Shown: positions 1-7,268, counted from the first letter of the stretch. The stretch: DNA of 9,895 bases from Rhodospirillaceae bacterium CCH5-H10 (GCA_001557035.1 LSKJ01000069.1:1-9895), one strand, 5' to 3'. Numbers and translations are program-made. The notes: generated by a model not told the origin, from the sequence alone.

Positions 1-23
1 GGGCTAGAGACCCCGCCGTTTCA

Positions 24-103
24 ATTGGAGCGCGCCACTCCAGTGGCGCTCATGCCCTGGCTATCGACGGAGTTTGAGCGCCACTGGAGTGGCGCGCTCC
101 AAT
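24..103. repeat. Perfect 29-bp inverted repeat with nested dyads, downstream of phasin gene
   Basis: The arms at 24-52 and 75-103 are exact reverse complements over 29 bp, separated by a 22-bp spacer (53-74). Each arm also contains its own dyad: GCGCCACT, two bases, AGTGGCGC (32-49 in the left arm, repeated in the right), so each arm could fold alone or the two could form one long stem. The right arm ends 9 bases from the phasin stop codon at 113-115, so the transcript of the minus-strand operon would run into it. No T-tract follows on the minus strand, so a classic intrinsic terminator is not supported. A REP/BIME-like extragenic palindrome, a transcript-stabilising 3' hairpin or a small non-autonomous mobile repeat are all possible. 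The symmetry is certain; the role is inferred. Confidence 0.85.
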
Positions 104-112
104 GAGAGAGTC

Positions 113-538
113 TTACGACTTCTTCTCGATGCTGCTGCGGATCTCGTCGTAGGATTCCTTCATCCGGTCCTGGACGATCTTGAAGGCTTCGGTGCTGGAC
201 TTCTGGACCAGCTCCGCAATGTCCTTCGTGTTGGCGATGGCGGCCTCCATCGCCTTCCTGGCGAACTCGCTCTGCTTGGCCATCACTTCCTGCGGATTAC
301 CACCCGGCTTGTAGGACTGCGCCATCTCGGCCATGTCCTTCATCGCGGCCTCGAAGATTTCCTTCTGCTTCTGCGCGACCTCGCTCGCACCGCCGGCCAC
401 GGCCTGCCAGGAGCGCGTCATCGCCTCGAGATTCTTCTGATGGTGCTCCATCATCTTTGACATGTCGAAGGCGGGCACCTTCAACTGCTCGCCAAGCTTC
501 TTGAACATGTCGGTGAAGGGCTGCGTCGCATCGGCCAT
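113..538 (-). CDS. Phasin family protein
   Basis: This 141-aa protein is almost wholly helical, amphipathic and charged, without signal peptide, membrane segment or cysteine. It fits the small alphaproteobacterial phasin family (Phasin_2 type): a short N-terminal region with an F-D-M-S-K-M-M stretch near residues 24-30, then heptad-like helices with many Ala, Met, Lys and Glu around residues 33-75, a K-P-G-G-N-P turn at 77-82, and a second helical block at 83-139. Phasins coat polyhydroxyalkanoate granules and regulate their size, and some act as general stress chaperones. The start is well supported: AGGAGG (544-549 on the plus strand) lies 5 nt before the ATG. It is the last gene of a probable operon, 16 nt after the DUF445 stop, and is followed at once by the long inverted repeat. 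No polymer synthase or depolymerase is visible here, so the granule link rests on family only. Confidence 0.85.
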   Translation of the reverse strand: MADATQPFTDMFKKLGEQLKVPAFDMSKMMEHHQKNLEAMTRSWQAVAGGASEVAQKQKEIFEAAMKDMAEMAQSYKPGGNPQEVMAKQSEFARKAMEAAIANTKDIAELVQKSSTEAFKIVQDRMKESYDEIRSSIEKKS

Positions 539-554
539 CTGAACCTCCTGTGCG

Positions 555-1826
555 TTACAGGTACAGCTTCAACCCCTGCTCCAGCGCGTGCAAGGCCAAA
601 CCGGCGAGGCCGCCGATCATGGCGCCATTGAAACGGATATATTGCAGGTCGCGGCCGACCGTCAGCTCGATGCGGCCGATCAGCACGTCGATGTCCCACG
701 ACTTCACCTGATCGGCGATGAAGCGGCCGACACCGCTCTTCTGGCTCTGCACGAAATCTGCGAGGACCCGCACCATGCCGCGATTGATCTCGGCGCGGAT
801 CGCCGGATCGCGCGCAAGCTGGCTGCCGACATCGACCAGCATGGCCTCGAGCTGACGGCGTACCTGGCTGTCAGCGTTGCGCGAATCCTGCTCGAGGAAG
901 GAGCGCACGCTGTCCCAGGCGCCCTCGGCCATCGTGGCGATCTCGGGCCGCGCCAGCAGGTCCTGCTTCAGGCTCTCGGCGCGGCGGGCGAAGGCCTTCG
1001 AGGTGCGCAAGCGGACGATGAAGCCGGTAACGAAACTGTCGAACTCCTGTCGCAAAGGATGGCCCTTGTCGGCCCGCGCGTCCCTGATGAAGGCCGTGGT
1101 CGAGGCCACGATCTTGCGCAGCAGGTAGGCATCGGCGCGATAGAGGTTGAACAGCGCCGGCAGTTCCTGCCGGATCTTCTCGCGCATCGCCGCCAGCGTC
1201 TCCTCGTTGGCGAGCACGTTCTCCAACGCCACCAGCAACTCGTCGAGCAGGCGCTGGTGCCGTCCCTTCTCGGTCACGGCGCTCAGCAGGCCCGCTGCCA
1301 GCGGCGCGAGTTCGATGCGCTGCAGCTCGGCCATCGCCCGCTGGCCGAGGAAGCCTTTCAACCCCGACTGGTCGACGGCCGACAGGGCTTGCGGGACGAG
1401 ACGCAGGATGAAGCCGGCCAGCGAGGCGCTGCGCTCACGATCGTTCAACCAGTCGGCGACGAGCGCGGCGAAGTCGACCTCGCGCAATCGCGCTTCGACC
1501 GGCTCGGGCGCCAGGAAGTTGGTCTCGATGAACTCGCCGAGATTCTCGGCAATGCGGTGATGATTGCGCGGCACGATCGCAGTGTGCGGGATCGGCAGGC
1601 CGAGCGGCCGGCGGAACAGAGCCACGATGGCGTACCAGTCGGCCAGCCCGCCGACCGTGGCGGCCGCCGCGAAGGCCGCGACGTAGCCCCAGGTCCAGTG
1701 GACGGGCTCGAAGTGCCGCGCCACCACGAACAGCGCCGCCGTCGCCACCAGCAGCAGCGCCGCGGCGAGCTTGACCCGCCGCAGCGAGCGGGCGCGTTCG
1801 GCGTCGCGGGTCAGCTGCTCGCCCAC
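555..1826 (-). CDS. DUF445 domain-containing membrane protein (YjiN-like)
   Basis: With the GTG start at 1826 this is a 423-aa protein. Basic residues come first, then two hydrophobic segments (about 19-36 and 45-71), then the family signature G-G-L-A-D-W-Y-A-I-V-A-L-F followed by R-R-P-L-G-L-P-I-P-H at about 59-81. A long, mostly helical region follows, and a last hydrophobic segment lies at about 402-419. This is the layout of DUF445 proteins such as E. coli YjiN, inner-membrane proteins of unknown function. The frame is open further upstream (an ATG at 1871 and one at 1967), but those starts would overlap the end of the P450 gene by 61 or 157 nt and add low-complexity Arg-rich sequence. 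The GTG overlaps the P450 by only 16 nt and has a weak GGA just upstream, which suggests translational coupling. The family is confident, the exact start less so. Confidence 0.85.
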   Translation of the reverse strand: MGEQLTRDAERARSLRRVKLAAALLLVATAALFVVARHFEPVHWTWGYVAAFAAAATVGGLADWYAIVALFRRPLGLPIPHTAIVPRNHHRIAENLGEFIETNFLAPEPVEARLREVDFAALVADWLNDRERSASLAGFILRLVPQALSAVDQSGLKGFLGQRAMAELQRIELAPLAAGLLSAVTEKGRHQRLLDELLVALENVLANEETLAAMREKIRQELPALFNLYRADAYLLRKIVASTTAFIRDARADKGHPLRQEFDSFVTGFIVRLRTSKAFARRAESLKQDLLARPEIATMAEGAWDSVRSFLEQDSRNADSQVRRQLEAMLVDVGSQLARDPAIRAEINRGMVRVLADFVQSQKSGVGRFIADQVKSWDIDVLIGRIELTVGRDLQYIRFNGAMIGGLAGLALHALEQGLKLYL

Positions 1827-4800
1827 ACGTCCAACACGTAGCGATTGTCGGCCGCAAGCCCGGCCATCCATGCCTCGCCCGCTGCCTCGTCGGCGCCGGT
1901 CTTCGCCCGATGCATCGCGATCAGCGCCCGCTTCACGTCGGGCTCCATGCGCCCGCCGTCGCCGCACACATAGACGATCGCGCCCTGGTCGATCAGGGCC
2001 GACACCTTGTCGGCATTTTCCGCAAGCAGGTCCTGCACGTAAGTCTTCTTTCCGTCATGGCGCGAGAAGGCGACCTGCAGGTCAACGAGGCCGGCATCGG
2101 CCTGTTCCTTTAGTTCCGCCGCGTAGATGAAATCCTGGTCCGGATGACGGCAGCCGAAGAACAGCATTGCCGGGCCAAGCGCCCGGTTCTGCGCCTTCAG
2201 CGCCGCGCGCTCGCGCAGGAAGCCGCGGAACGGCGCGAGGCCGGTGCCGGGGCCGATCATGACGATCGGCGCGGCCGGATCGACGGGCAGCCGGAAGCCG
2301 ACCTTCGTTTCCTTCACGAAGGCCTGCACGGTGGAGCCCGCCGCCTGACGCGCGAGATGGTTGGAGCAAATGCCGTGATAGACGCCCGCGCCGGACCGCG
2401 CCGGTCCCTCGACCACCGCGACCGTCACCGAGCAGCGCGCACCGTCGGCAACCGGCGACGAGGAGATCGAGTAATAGCGCGGCACCATCAGGGGCATCAT
2501 TTCGAGGAACGCCGCGAAAGGCAGCTCGCAGGCGGGGAACTCCTCCAGGAGGTCGAGCACCGACTTGCGCTTGGCCAGGATCTCGGCCCGGAAGTTCTCT
2601 TCCTCCAGCAACGCTTCGAGCCTGGGCCGCGTGAACGGGCAACGCGTGTGCAGCGCCATCGCCTGGATCTGCTTGCGCGTGGCGGGAAGCTGCAGCTCCA
2701 GATAGTCGGCCAGCAGACGATGGACGGAGATCGCCTCGCCGGTGGGCAGAGCCGCGCGCCGTCCCTCGGCCGCCGTCAGTTCGACATGGGCGCCGGGTGC
2801 GAAGCCGAAGCGCCGCATCGCCCGCGCGATCAGCGCCGCACCGTTCTGAGGCACGATGCTGAGATGATCGCCGGCACGATAGCTCACGCCGTCGGGCAGC
2901 ATGACCTCGATGTGCCGCGTGCTGCGGCCGGATGTTTCGGGATTCTGCAGTTCGCGATTGGCCAGGACCTGCATCGGCAGCGCGCCGCTGCCACCGATGA
3001 TCGGATTGACCGGCGGCTTGTCGACCGGCTGTACCTGATAGAGCGGTTCCTGGGCCGCACCGCTGTCGGCCTCCAGCTTGACGCCGAGCGTCTCGGCCAC
3101 CGCCGGCAGCATGGGCTCGTACCAGGACTGGAAGTTGCCATCGAGGTCGTCGCGGGCGTCGCCTTCGCCGCGCACGTGAAGCCGCTCGGCGCCCTTTTCC
3201 GCCATCAGCTCGTCGATCTGGCGCGGGATCGCCTGATAGGTCGAAGCCCAGTCGCGGTTGCCGCAGCCGAACACGGTGTAGCGCACGCCCTGCAGCGCAC
3301 CAGGCGCGGCATCCTTCAGGCTGGCGAGGAACTGCACGGCGTTATCCGGCGGTCCGCCATTGTAGGACGCGCAGACGATGGCGACAGCGCCTTCGGTCGG
3401 CAGCTTGCCCGCCATGTCGTCGAGGCCGGCCAGGGTCGTGGCGAAGCCCGCGGCCTCGGCATCCTCGGCGATCGAGCGCGCCAGTTCCTCGGCGGTTCCC
3501 ATGTTGGAGCCGAACAGCACGGCGAGCCTGGTGCCGTGGCTGGCGGCCGCCTTGCGCGCGGCCTTCTTCGGCGCTGGCGTCGTGGTGACGGCCGCCCGGC
3601 CGCTGCCACGCACGATGTCGGGGCGCAGCCGCACCCGCATCATCAATCCGTCGGGCTTGATGGTGAGCGATTCCTTGATCTTGAGCTGGTAACGCGTGTG
3701 ATCGACCAGCCGGAAACGCTGCAGGATCATGCCCAGCACCAGCGTCGCCTCGGTCATGGCGAACTGCCGGCCGATGCAGGCGCGCTGGCCGTTGCCGAAC
3801 GGCTTGAAGGCGTGGCTCGGCATCCTGGCCTCGCGCTCCGGCGCGAAGTTGTCCGGATTGAAGACTTCGGCCTGCGGTCCCCAGACCGATTTGTCGCGAT
3901 GGAGCATTGCGGTCAGGACGGTGACGAAGGTGCGCTTGCGCAGCTTGTACTTCCCGCCGATCGTCTCGTTCTCGTACGGATAGAGCCCGAAGGCCGGCGC
4001 GGTCGGCCACAACCGCAGCGACTCCTTCAGGATCTGGCCGATATAGACCAGCTGGTTGACCTGGCTCGCGGTCGGCTTCGCGTTGACGTCGCGTCCGAGA
4101 ACACGATCGACCTCCTCGTAGGCCTTCTGCAGCACGTGCGGATTGTTCAGCAGGAAATAGACGGCAAAGGACAGCATCCCGCTCGTGGTCTCGTGACCGG
4201 CGATCAGGAAGGTGTTCATCTGGTAGCGGATGTTGACGTCGTCGAGCCGCTCGCCGGTCTGCTTGTCGAGCCCGCTCAGCATGAAGCCCAGCAGGTCGGG
4301 CTTGGCATCGTCGTCGGCCGGCACCTCGCGGCGCTCGCGGATGATGCGGTCGGCGATGCCGTTCATGAAGCCGACATCTTCCTCGAGCTTCTTGCGGGTC
4401 TTGCGCTGGGTGATGTCCTCCAGCGGCAGGCCGCGCATCTTCATGACGGCTTCGAGCGCGCGCACCAGCGACTCCACATAGGGATGGTTGTCGCTGCGAT
4501 AGAACGAGTTGAAGCGGTAGTTGAAGCCGCACAGGCCGATCGTGTCGAGCGTGAGCGCGGTCATATCCCGCACCACGTCGATCTCCTCGTCGGCGTTCAA
4601 CCGCTCCCACTTGGTCACGAGCTGGTCGGCGATGTCGAGCATGCCCTCGTGATAGGTCTGCATCATCCGGTGCGCGAAGGTCGGCAGCAGGATGTTGTGC
4701 GCCTTCTGCCAGTTCGGCTCCTGGGTCTCGGCGGTGAACAGCGCGTCGCCGCCCAGCATGCGCACCCGGCGCAGCGAGCCGCGCACCGCCTTGTCGAACC

Positions 4801-5008
4801 GCTTCTCGTCGCACAGCTCGGCGACCAGGTCGGCGCCGGACACCACGACGAGCGGCGTGCCCATCATGTCGAGCCAGAAGATCGGCCCCTGCTCGCGGGC
4901 GATCCGCATCAGGTCCTGGATCGGCGCCCCGCCGTCCACGGTCAGCATGTTTCCCAGCAACGGCGTGCGCGGCGGATGGGGAATCGGGTGCAGCTTGTTT
5001 CGCGCCAT
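1811..5008 (-). CDS. Self-sufficient cytochrome P450/NADPH-P450 reductase fusion (CYP102, P450 BM3-like)
   Basis: This 1065-aa cytosolic fusion is the usual BM3 length. The heme domain (about 1-467) has the I-helix motif A-G-H-E-T-T (270-275), K-helix E-S-L-R (329-332) and the heme loop F-G-N-G-Q-R-A-C-I-G with Cys411 as iron ligand. A Pro/Ala/Lys-rich linker (about 468-492) leads to a flavodoxin-like FMN domain with G-S-N-M-G-T-A-E (500-507) and A-S-Y-N-G-G-P-P-D-N (547-556). The FAD/NADPH part has R-Y-Y-S-I-S-S-S-P (844-852), G-P-G-T-G-L-A-P-F-R (919-928), C-G-D-G (1015-1018) and the terminal D-V-W whose Trp1062 stacks on FAD in BM3. BM3 enzymes hydroxylate medium/long-chain fatty acids near the omega end with O2 and NADPH. 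BM3 Phe87 aligns without gaps to Phe91, but the carboxylate anchors Arg47 and Tyr51 align to Thr51 and Val55, so the natural substrate may differ. A GGAGG lies 11 nt before the ATG. First gene of the operon with DUF445 and phasin. Confidence 0.97.
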   Translation of the reverse strand: MARNKLHPIPHPPRTPLLGNMLTVDGGAPIQDLMRIAREQGPIFWLDMMGTPLVVVSGADLVAELCDEKRFDKAVRGSLRRVRMLGGDALFTAETQEPNWQKAHNILLPTFAHRMMQTYHEGMLDIADQLVTKWERLNADEEIDVVRDMTALTLDTIGLCGFNYRFNSFYRSDNHPYVESLVRALEAVMKMRGLPLEDITQRKTRKKLEEDVGFMNGIADRIIRERREVPADDDAKPDLLGFMLSGLDKQTGERLDDVNIRYQMNTFLIAGHETTSGMLSFAVYFLLNNPHVLQKAYEEVDRVLGRDVNAKPTASQVNQLVYIGQILKESLRLWPTAPAFGLYPYENETIGGKYKLRKRTFVTVLTAMLHRDKSVWGPQAEVFNPDNFAPEREARMPSHAFKPFGNGQRACIGRQFAMTEATLVLGMILQRFRLVDHTRYQLKIKESLTIKPDGLMMRVRLRPDIVRGSGRAAVTTTPAPKKAARKAAASHGTRLAVLFGSNMGTAEELARSIAEDAEAAGFATTLAGLDDMAGKLPTEGAVAIVCASYNGGPPDNAVQFLASLKDAAPGALQGVRYTVFGCGNRDWASTYQAIPRQIDELMAEKGAERLHVRGEGDARDDLDGNFQSWYEPMLPAVAETLGVKLEADSGAAQEPLYQVQPVDKPPVNPIIGGSGALPMQVLANRELQNPETSGRSTRHIEVMLPDGVSYRAGDHLSIVPQNGAALIARAMRRFGFAPGAHVELTAAEGRRAALPTGEAISVHRLLADYLELQLPATRKQIQAMALHTRCPFTRPRLEALLEEENFRAEILAKRKSVLDLLEEFPACELPFAAFLEMMPLMVPRYYSISSSPVADGARCSVTVAVVEGPARSGAGVYHGICSNHLARQAAGSTVQAFVKETKVGFRLPVDPAAPIVMIGPGTGLAPFRGFLRERAALKAQNRALGPAMLFFGCRHPDQDFIYAAELKEQADAGLVDLQVAFSRHDGKKTYVQDLLAENADKVSALIDQGAIVYVCGDGGRMEPDVKRALIAMHRAKTGADEAAGEAWMAGLAADNRYVLDVWASS

Positions 5009-5102
5009 GAGGCGTCGTTCCTCCCAGTATTGCTCTCCTTATAGCAAGGGACCGGGGTTTCTGTCGTATAGTCCCGGCAACTGCAGATTTCCGGAGGAAC
5101 GC
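5009..5102. promoter_or_regulatory. Divergent promoter region between P450 operon and hydroxyacid dehydrogenase
   Basis: These 94 bases separate two head-to-head genes and must hold at least one promoter for each unless distant starts are used. Toward the P450 (minus strand) there is a TATAAG (5038-5043) with an ACGACA (5062-5067) 18 bp upstream, matching 5 of 6 and 4 of 6 consensus bases of a sigma-70 type promoter. Toward the dehydrogenase (plus strand) there is a TATAGT (5067-5072), 5 of 6, without a recognisable -35. The two candidates touch at 5067, so one polymerase could exclude the other. Ribosome binding sites lie at 5018-5025 (minus) and 5093-5097 (plus). The promoter assignments are guesses from consensus; the divergent arrangement is certain. 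Confidence 0.4.
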
Positions 5103-5993
5103 ATGAAGGTCGGATATATCGGTGTCGGAAACATGGGCGGCCCCATGTGCCGCAACCTCATCAAGCGCAGCAATCACTCGGTCACGGTGTTCGACCTGAA
5201 CCCGGAGGCGGTGAAGACCTGTACGGACCTCGGCGCGACGGCCGGCAACTCCATCGCCGAGGTGACCAAGGGCGCCGACATCGTCATGACCTCGCTCCCC
5301 ATGCCGCGCGACGTCGAGGCCGTCACCCTCGGCGACAACGGCATCCTGGCGAACGCCAGCAAGGGCCAGACCTATATCGACCTCAGCACCAACGCGCCGT
5401 CGATGGTGAAGAAGATCGGCGCCGCCATGGCCGCCAAGGGCATCGCCATGCTCGACGCGCCGGTGAGCGGCGGCACGGTCGGCGCCGAGGCCGCCACCAT
5501 CGCCATCATGGTCGGCGGCGACAAGAAGGTGTTCGACGACGCCCTGCCCGTCCTGCAGTCGTTCAGCGCCAACGTGATCCACATGGGCGAGCTGGGCACC
5601 GGCACGGTGGCCAAGCTGGTCAACAACATGATGGCCTTCTGCAATGCCGCCGCCGCTGCCGAAGGGCTGATGCTGGGCGTCACGGCCGGCCTCGACCCGC
5701 AGAAACTGGTGCAGGTGATCGCCAGTTCGAGCGGCAACTCCTCGGTCTTCAAGGCCTTCTCCGAGCGCGCTCTCTCGAACAAGTTCTCGCCGCCGTCGTT
5801 CGCGCTCAACCTGGCGCACAAGGACCTGCACCTCGCGATGGAGCTGGCCGACGAACTCGACGTCCCGCTGCCTCAGGGATCGGCCACGCACAACCTGCAG
5901 CGCATGGCCCGCCGCATGGGCCTCGGCAACGACGACAGCTCGGTGATCCTGCAGGTCTACCAGTCGGTGCTGAAGAAGACGGTGAAGCCCTAA
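5103..5993 (+). CDS. NAD(P)-dependent beta-hydroxyacid dehydrogenase (3-hydroxyisobutyrate dehydrogenase family)
   Basis: This 296-aa protein has the length and motifs of the beta-hydroxyacid dehydrogenase family. A Rossmann nucleotide site G-Y-I-G-V-G-N-M-G lies at residues 4-12, followed by an acidic residue (Asp31) at the end of the second strand, which usually favours NAD over NADP. The substrate motif D-A-P-V-S-G-G lies at 118-124. The catalytic Lys171 sits in G-T-G-T-V-A-K-L-V-N-N (165-175), and K-D-L lies at 240-242. Members oxidise or reduce short 3-hydroxy acids: 3-hydroxyisobutyrate in valine breakdown, tartronate semialdehyde in glyoxylate use, or succinic semialdehyde. Sequence alone does not choose among these. 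The start is set by GGAGG (5093-5097) 5 nt before the ATG and by the Rossmann motif beginning at once; the frame is open upstream to 4692 but that part lies antisense to the P450. Its stop overlaps that of the convergent hydrolase by 4 bp. Confidence 0.93.
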   Translation: MKVGYIGVGNMGGPMCRNLIKRSNHSVTVFDLNPEAVKTCTDLGATAGNSIAEVTKGADIVMTSLPMPRDVEAVTLGDNGILANASKGQTYIDLSTNAPSMVKKIGAAMAAKGIAMLDAPVSGGTVGAEAATIAIMVGGDKKVFDDALPVLQSFSANVIHMGELGTGTVAKLVNNMMAFCNAAAAAEGLMLGVTAGLDPQKLVQVIASSSGNSSVFKAFSERALSNKFSPPSFALNLAHKDLHLAMELADELDVPLPQGSATHNLQRMARRMGLGNDDSSVILQVYQSVLKKTVKP

Positions 5994-6592
5994 GCCAGGT
6001 GCTCCGCAATCAGGCGCGCGACGAGGTCGGCATGGGTGCTGGCCACGTCGTGGTCGCCGCCCGGCACAATCTCAAGATGCGCGTTCGGCAGGCGGGATGC
6101 CAGATGTTCGCCGACCGCGACCGGGCTCACCGCATCCTTCTCGCCCCAGATCAGCAAGGTGGGTGCCGCGATCCTTTCGACAGGCAGCGCAGCGGACGCA
6201 CGAACATCGGTGATCCAGGTGGCCGCCTTCGGAAACGACTTGCGATAGTCCGTCCGCCAGTCCGATGCGCCCAGCCCCACCATGTCGACGCCGCCTGACG
6301 TGACGCAGAGGACCAGCTGGCGCACCAATTCGGGATGCTTCAGCGCGATCCGCACCGCGAGCACGCCGCCCATCGACTGCGCGACCAGGTCGACCGGCCC
6401 GTCCATGCGGTCCGTCACCATTTTCTGAAGATCGTCGAGACCGCGGATTGCCGGATCGTGCGGTTGGGCGCCGAGGCCCGGCCATCCGAAATGCTCCTTG
6501 GGCCAATCCGACGGCAGGGCCGTGGCGACCGGCTTCCAGAAGTGTGGCGAGCCGCCGGCGCCCGGCAGGAACAGGATCTTTGCTCTGCTCAT
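5990..6592 (-). CDS. Small alpha/beta hydrolase
   Basis: This 200-aa protein shows a compact alpha/beta-hydrolase fold. The oxyanion-hole region L-P-G-A-G-G-S-P-H-F-W is at 9-19, the nucleophile elbow A-Q-S-M-G-G at 71-76 with Ser73 as nucleophile, an acid candidate Asp153 in W-G-E-K-D, and His181 in G-G-D-H-D. The full triad is therefore visible. The cap region between strand 6 and the acid is short (about 105-140), making the protein smaller than typical 260-300-aa esterases, so a small or accessible substrate is likely. Esterase, thioesterase or C-C hydrolase activity cannot be told apart. The ATG lies 2 nt after the TGA of the upstream glutathione S-transferase gene, so the two are almost surely co-translated. 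The frame continues upstream to 6991, but only as antiparallel overlap with the transferase gene. No signal peptide. Confidence 0.9.
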   Translation of the reverse strand: MSRAKILFLPGAGGSPHFWKPVATALPSDWPKEHFGWPGLGAQPHDPAIRGLDDLQKMVTDRMDGPVDLVAQSMGGVLAVRIALKHPELVRQLVLCVTSGGVDMVGLGASDWRTDYRKSFPKAATWITDVRASAALPVERIAAPTLLIWGEKDAVSPVAVGEHLASRLPNAHLEIVPGGDHDVASTHADLVARLIAEHLA

Positions 6593-6594
6593 CG

Positions 6595-7242
6595 TCAAAG
6601 CCCCAGCTTGCTCATGAAGGGCGGCAGCGTCCGCCCGATCGACAGCAGATAGCGGCCCATCGCCCCGGCCACCTGCGTCACGGCCGGCCGTGCGCTCATG
6701 CGATCGCGCCAGGCATGCAGATGCGTGAGTTCGGCGGCGACCGGCGCGCCCATCCGCTCGCCGAAGAGCTGCGCCATGTAGAAGGCGATGTCGGCATAGC
6801 TGTAGGCGCCGGCCAGCCATTCCTGCGTTCCGATCGTCCGCTCCATCTCGGCATAGAAGCGCGACGCGGCATCGTGCGCGCCGGGCGCCTTGGGATCGCT
6901 CATCAGGCGGATGATGTGCGGGAAATAAATCTCGTCGGACTTGTGCTCCAGTAGACGGGCACGGGCGCGCGCCCGCGGCTCCGACGGCCACAGGGCCGGA
7001 TCGCGCTTCAGCGATTCCACGTACTCGAATATCTGCGTCGAATCGAAAAGCTCGAGATCGCCGTCGATCAGCACCGGCACCTGGCGCTTGGGATTGATGC
7101 GCACGACCTCGGGATGCTTCGGCTCGTAGAGCGTCTTCATCTCGAAAGGCACCATCTCGAGTTCGAACGGGATTGCCTTCTCGCGGAGAGCGATCTCGGC
7201 CTTGGCGCCGAACATGCTGAGCGGACCGGAATAGAGCTTCAT
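6595..7242 (-). CDS. Glutathione S-transferase family protein
   Basis: This 215-aa soluble protein has the two-domain GST layout. The N-terminal thioredoxin-like half (1-80) begins M-K-L-Y-S-G-P-L-S and carries the cis-proline motif N-P-K-R-Q-V-P-V-L (50-58) and the glutathione gamma-glutamyl contact as D-S-T (67-69) in place of the more usual E-S. The all-helical C-terminal half (90-215) includes the N-capping-box segment Y-S-Y-A-D-I-A-F-Y (147-155). There is no cysteine; Ser5 or Ser9 is the likely thiol-activating residue, as in serine-type GSTs. The role would be conjugation or isomerisation of an electrophile with glutathione, substrate unknown. The ATG at 7242 is preferred over an in-frame ATG at 7344 because the fold begins there, an AAGGTGG-like site lies just upstream, and the longer form would run into the transporter gene. 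It lies 26 nt after the NRAMP stop and 2 nt before the hydrolase. Confidence 0.92.
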   Translation of the reverse strand: MKLYSGPLSMFGAKAEIALREKAIPFELEMVPFEMKTLYEPKHPEVVRINPKRQVPVLIDGDLELFDSTQIFEYVESLKRDPALWPSEPRARARARLLEHKSDEIYFPHIIRLMSDPKAPGAHDAASRFYAEMERTIGTQEWLAGAYSYADIAFYMAQLFGERMGAPVAAELTHLHAWRDRMSARPAVTQVAGAMGRYLLSIGRTLPPFMSKLGL

Positions 7243-7268
7243 ATCGGCCACCTTACGGGGTCGCCGCC

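Noticed and set aside
1..112. Intrinsic terminator for the P450 operon
   Set aside because: The inverted repeat is strong, but no T-run follows it on the minus strand; it is therefore listed as a repeat, not a terminator.
588..1841. 417-codon plus-strand frame opposite the DUF445 gene
   Set aside because: The minus strand carries the DUF445 signature and membrane segments; the plus frame has shadow-type composition only.
2144..5044. 966-codon open frame on the plus strand opposite the P450 gene
   Set aside because: It is antisense to a fully motif-supported P450 fusion, is rich in Arg, His, Gln and Asp as expected from a shadow frame in GC-rich DNA, and shows no domain.
4692..5102. Upstream extension of the dehydrogenase reading frame
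   Set aside because: The added part is antisense to the P450 N-terminus; the Rossmann motif begins right after ATG 5103, which has a well-placed GGAGG.
3342..5891. 849-codon minus-strand frame spanning the P450 start, the promoter gap and the dehydrogenase
   Set aside because: It crosses two well-supported genes and the intergenic region and is Arg/His-rich low-complexity sequence without motifs.
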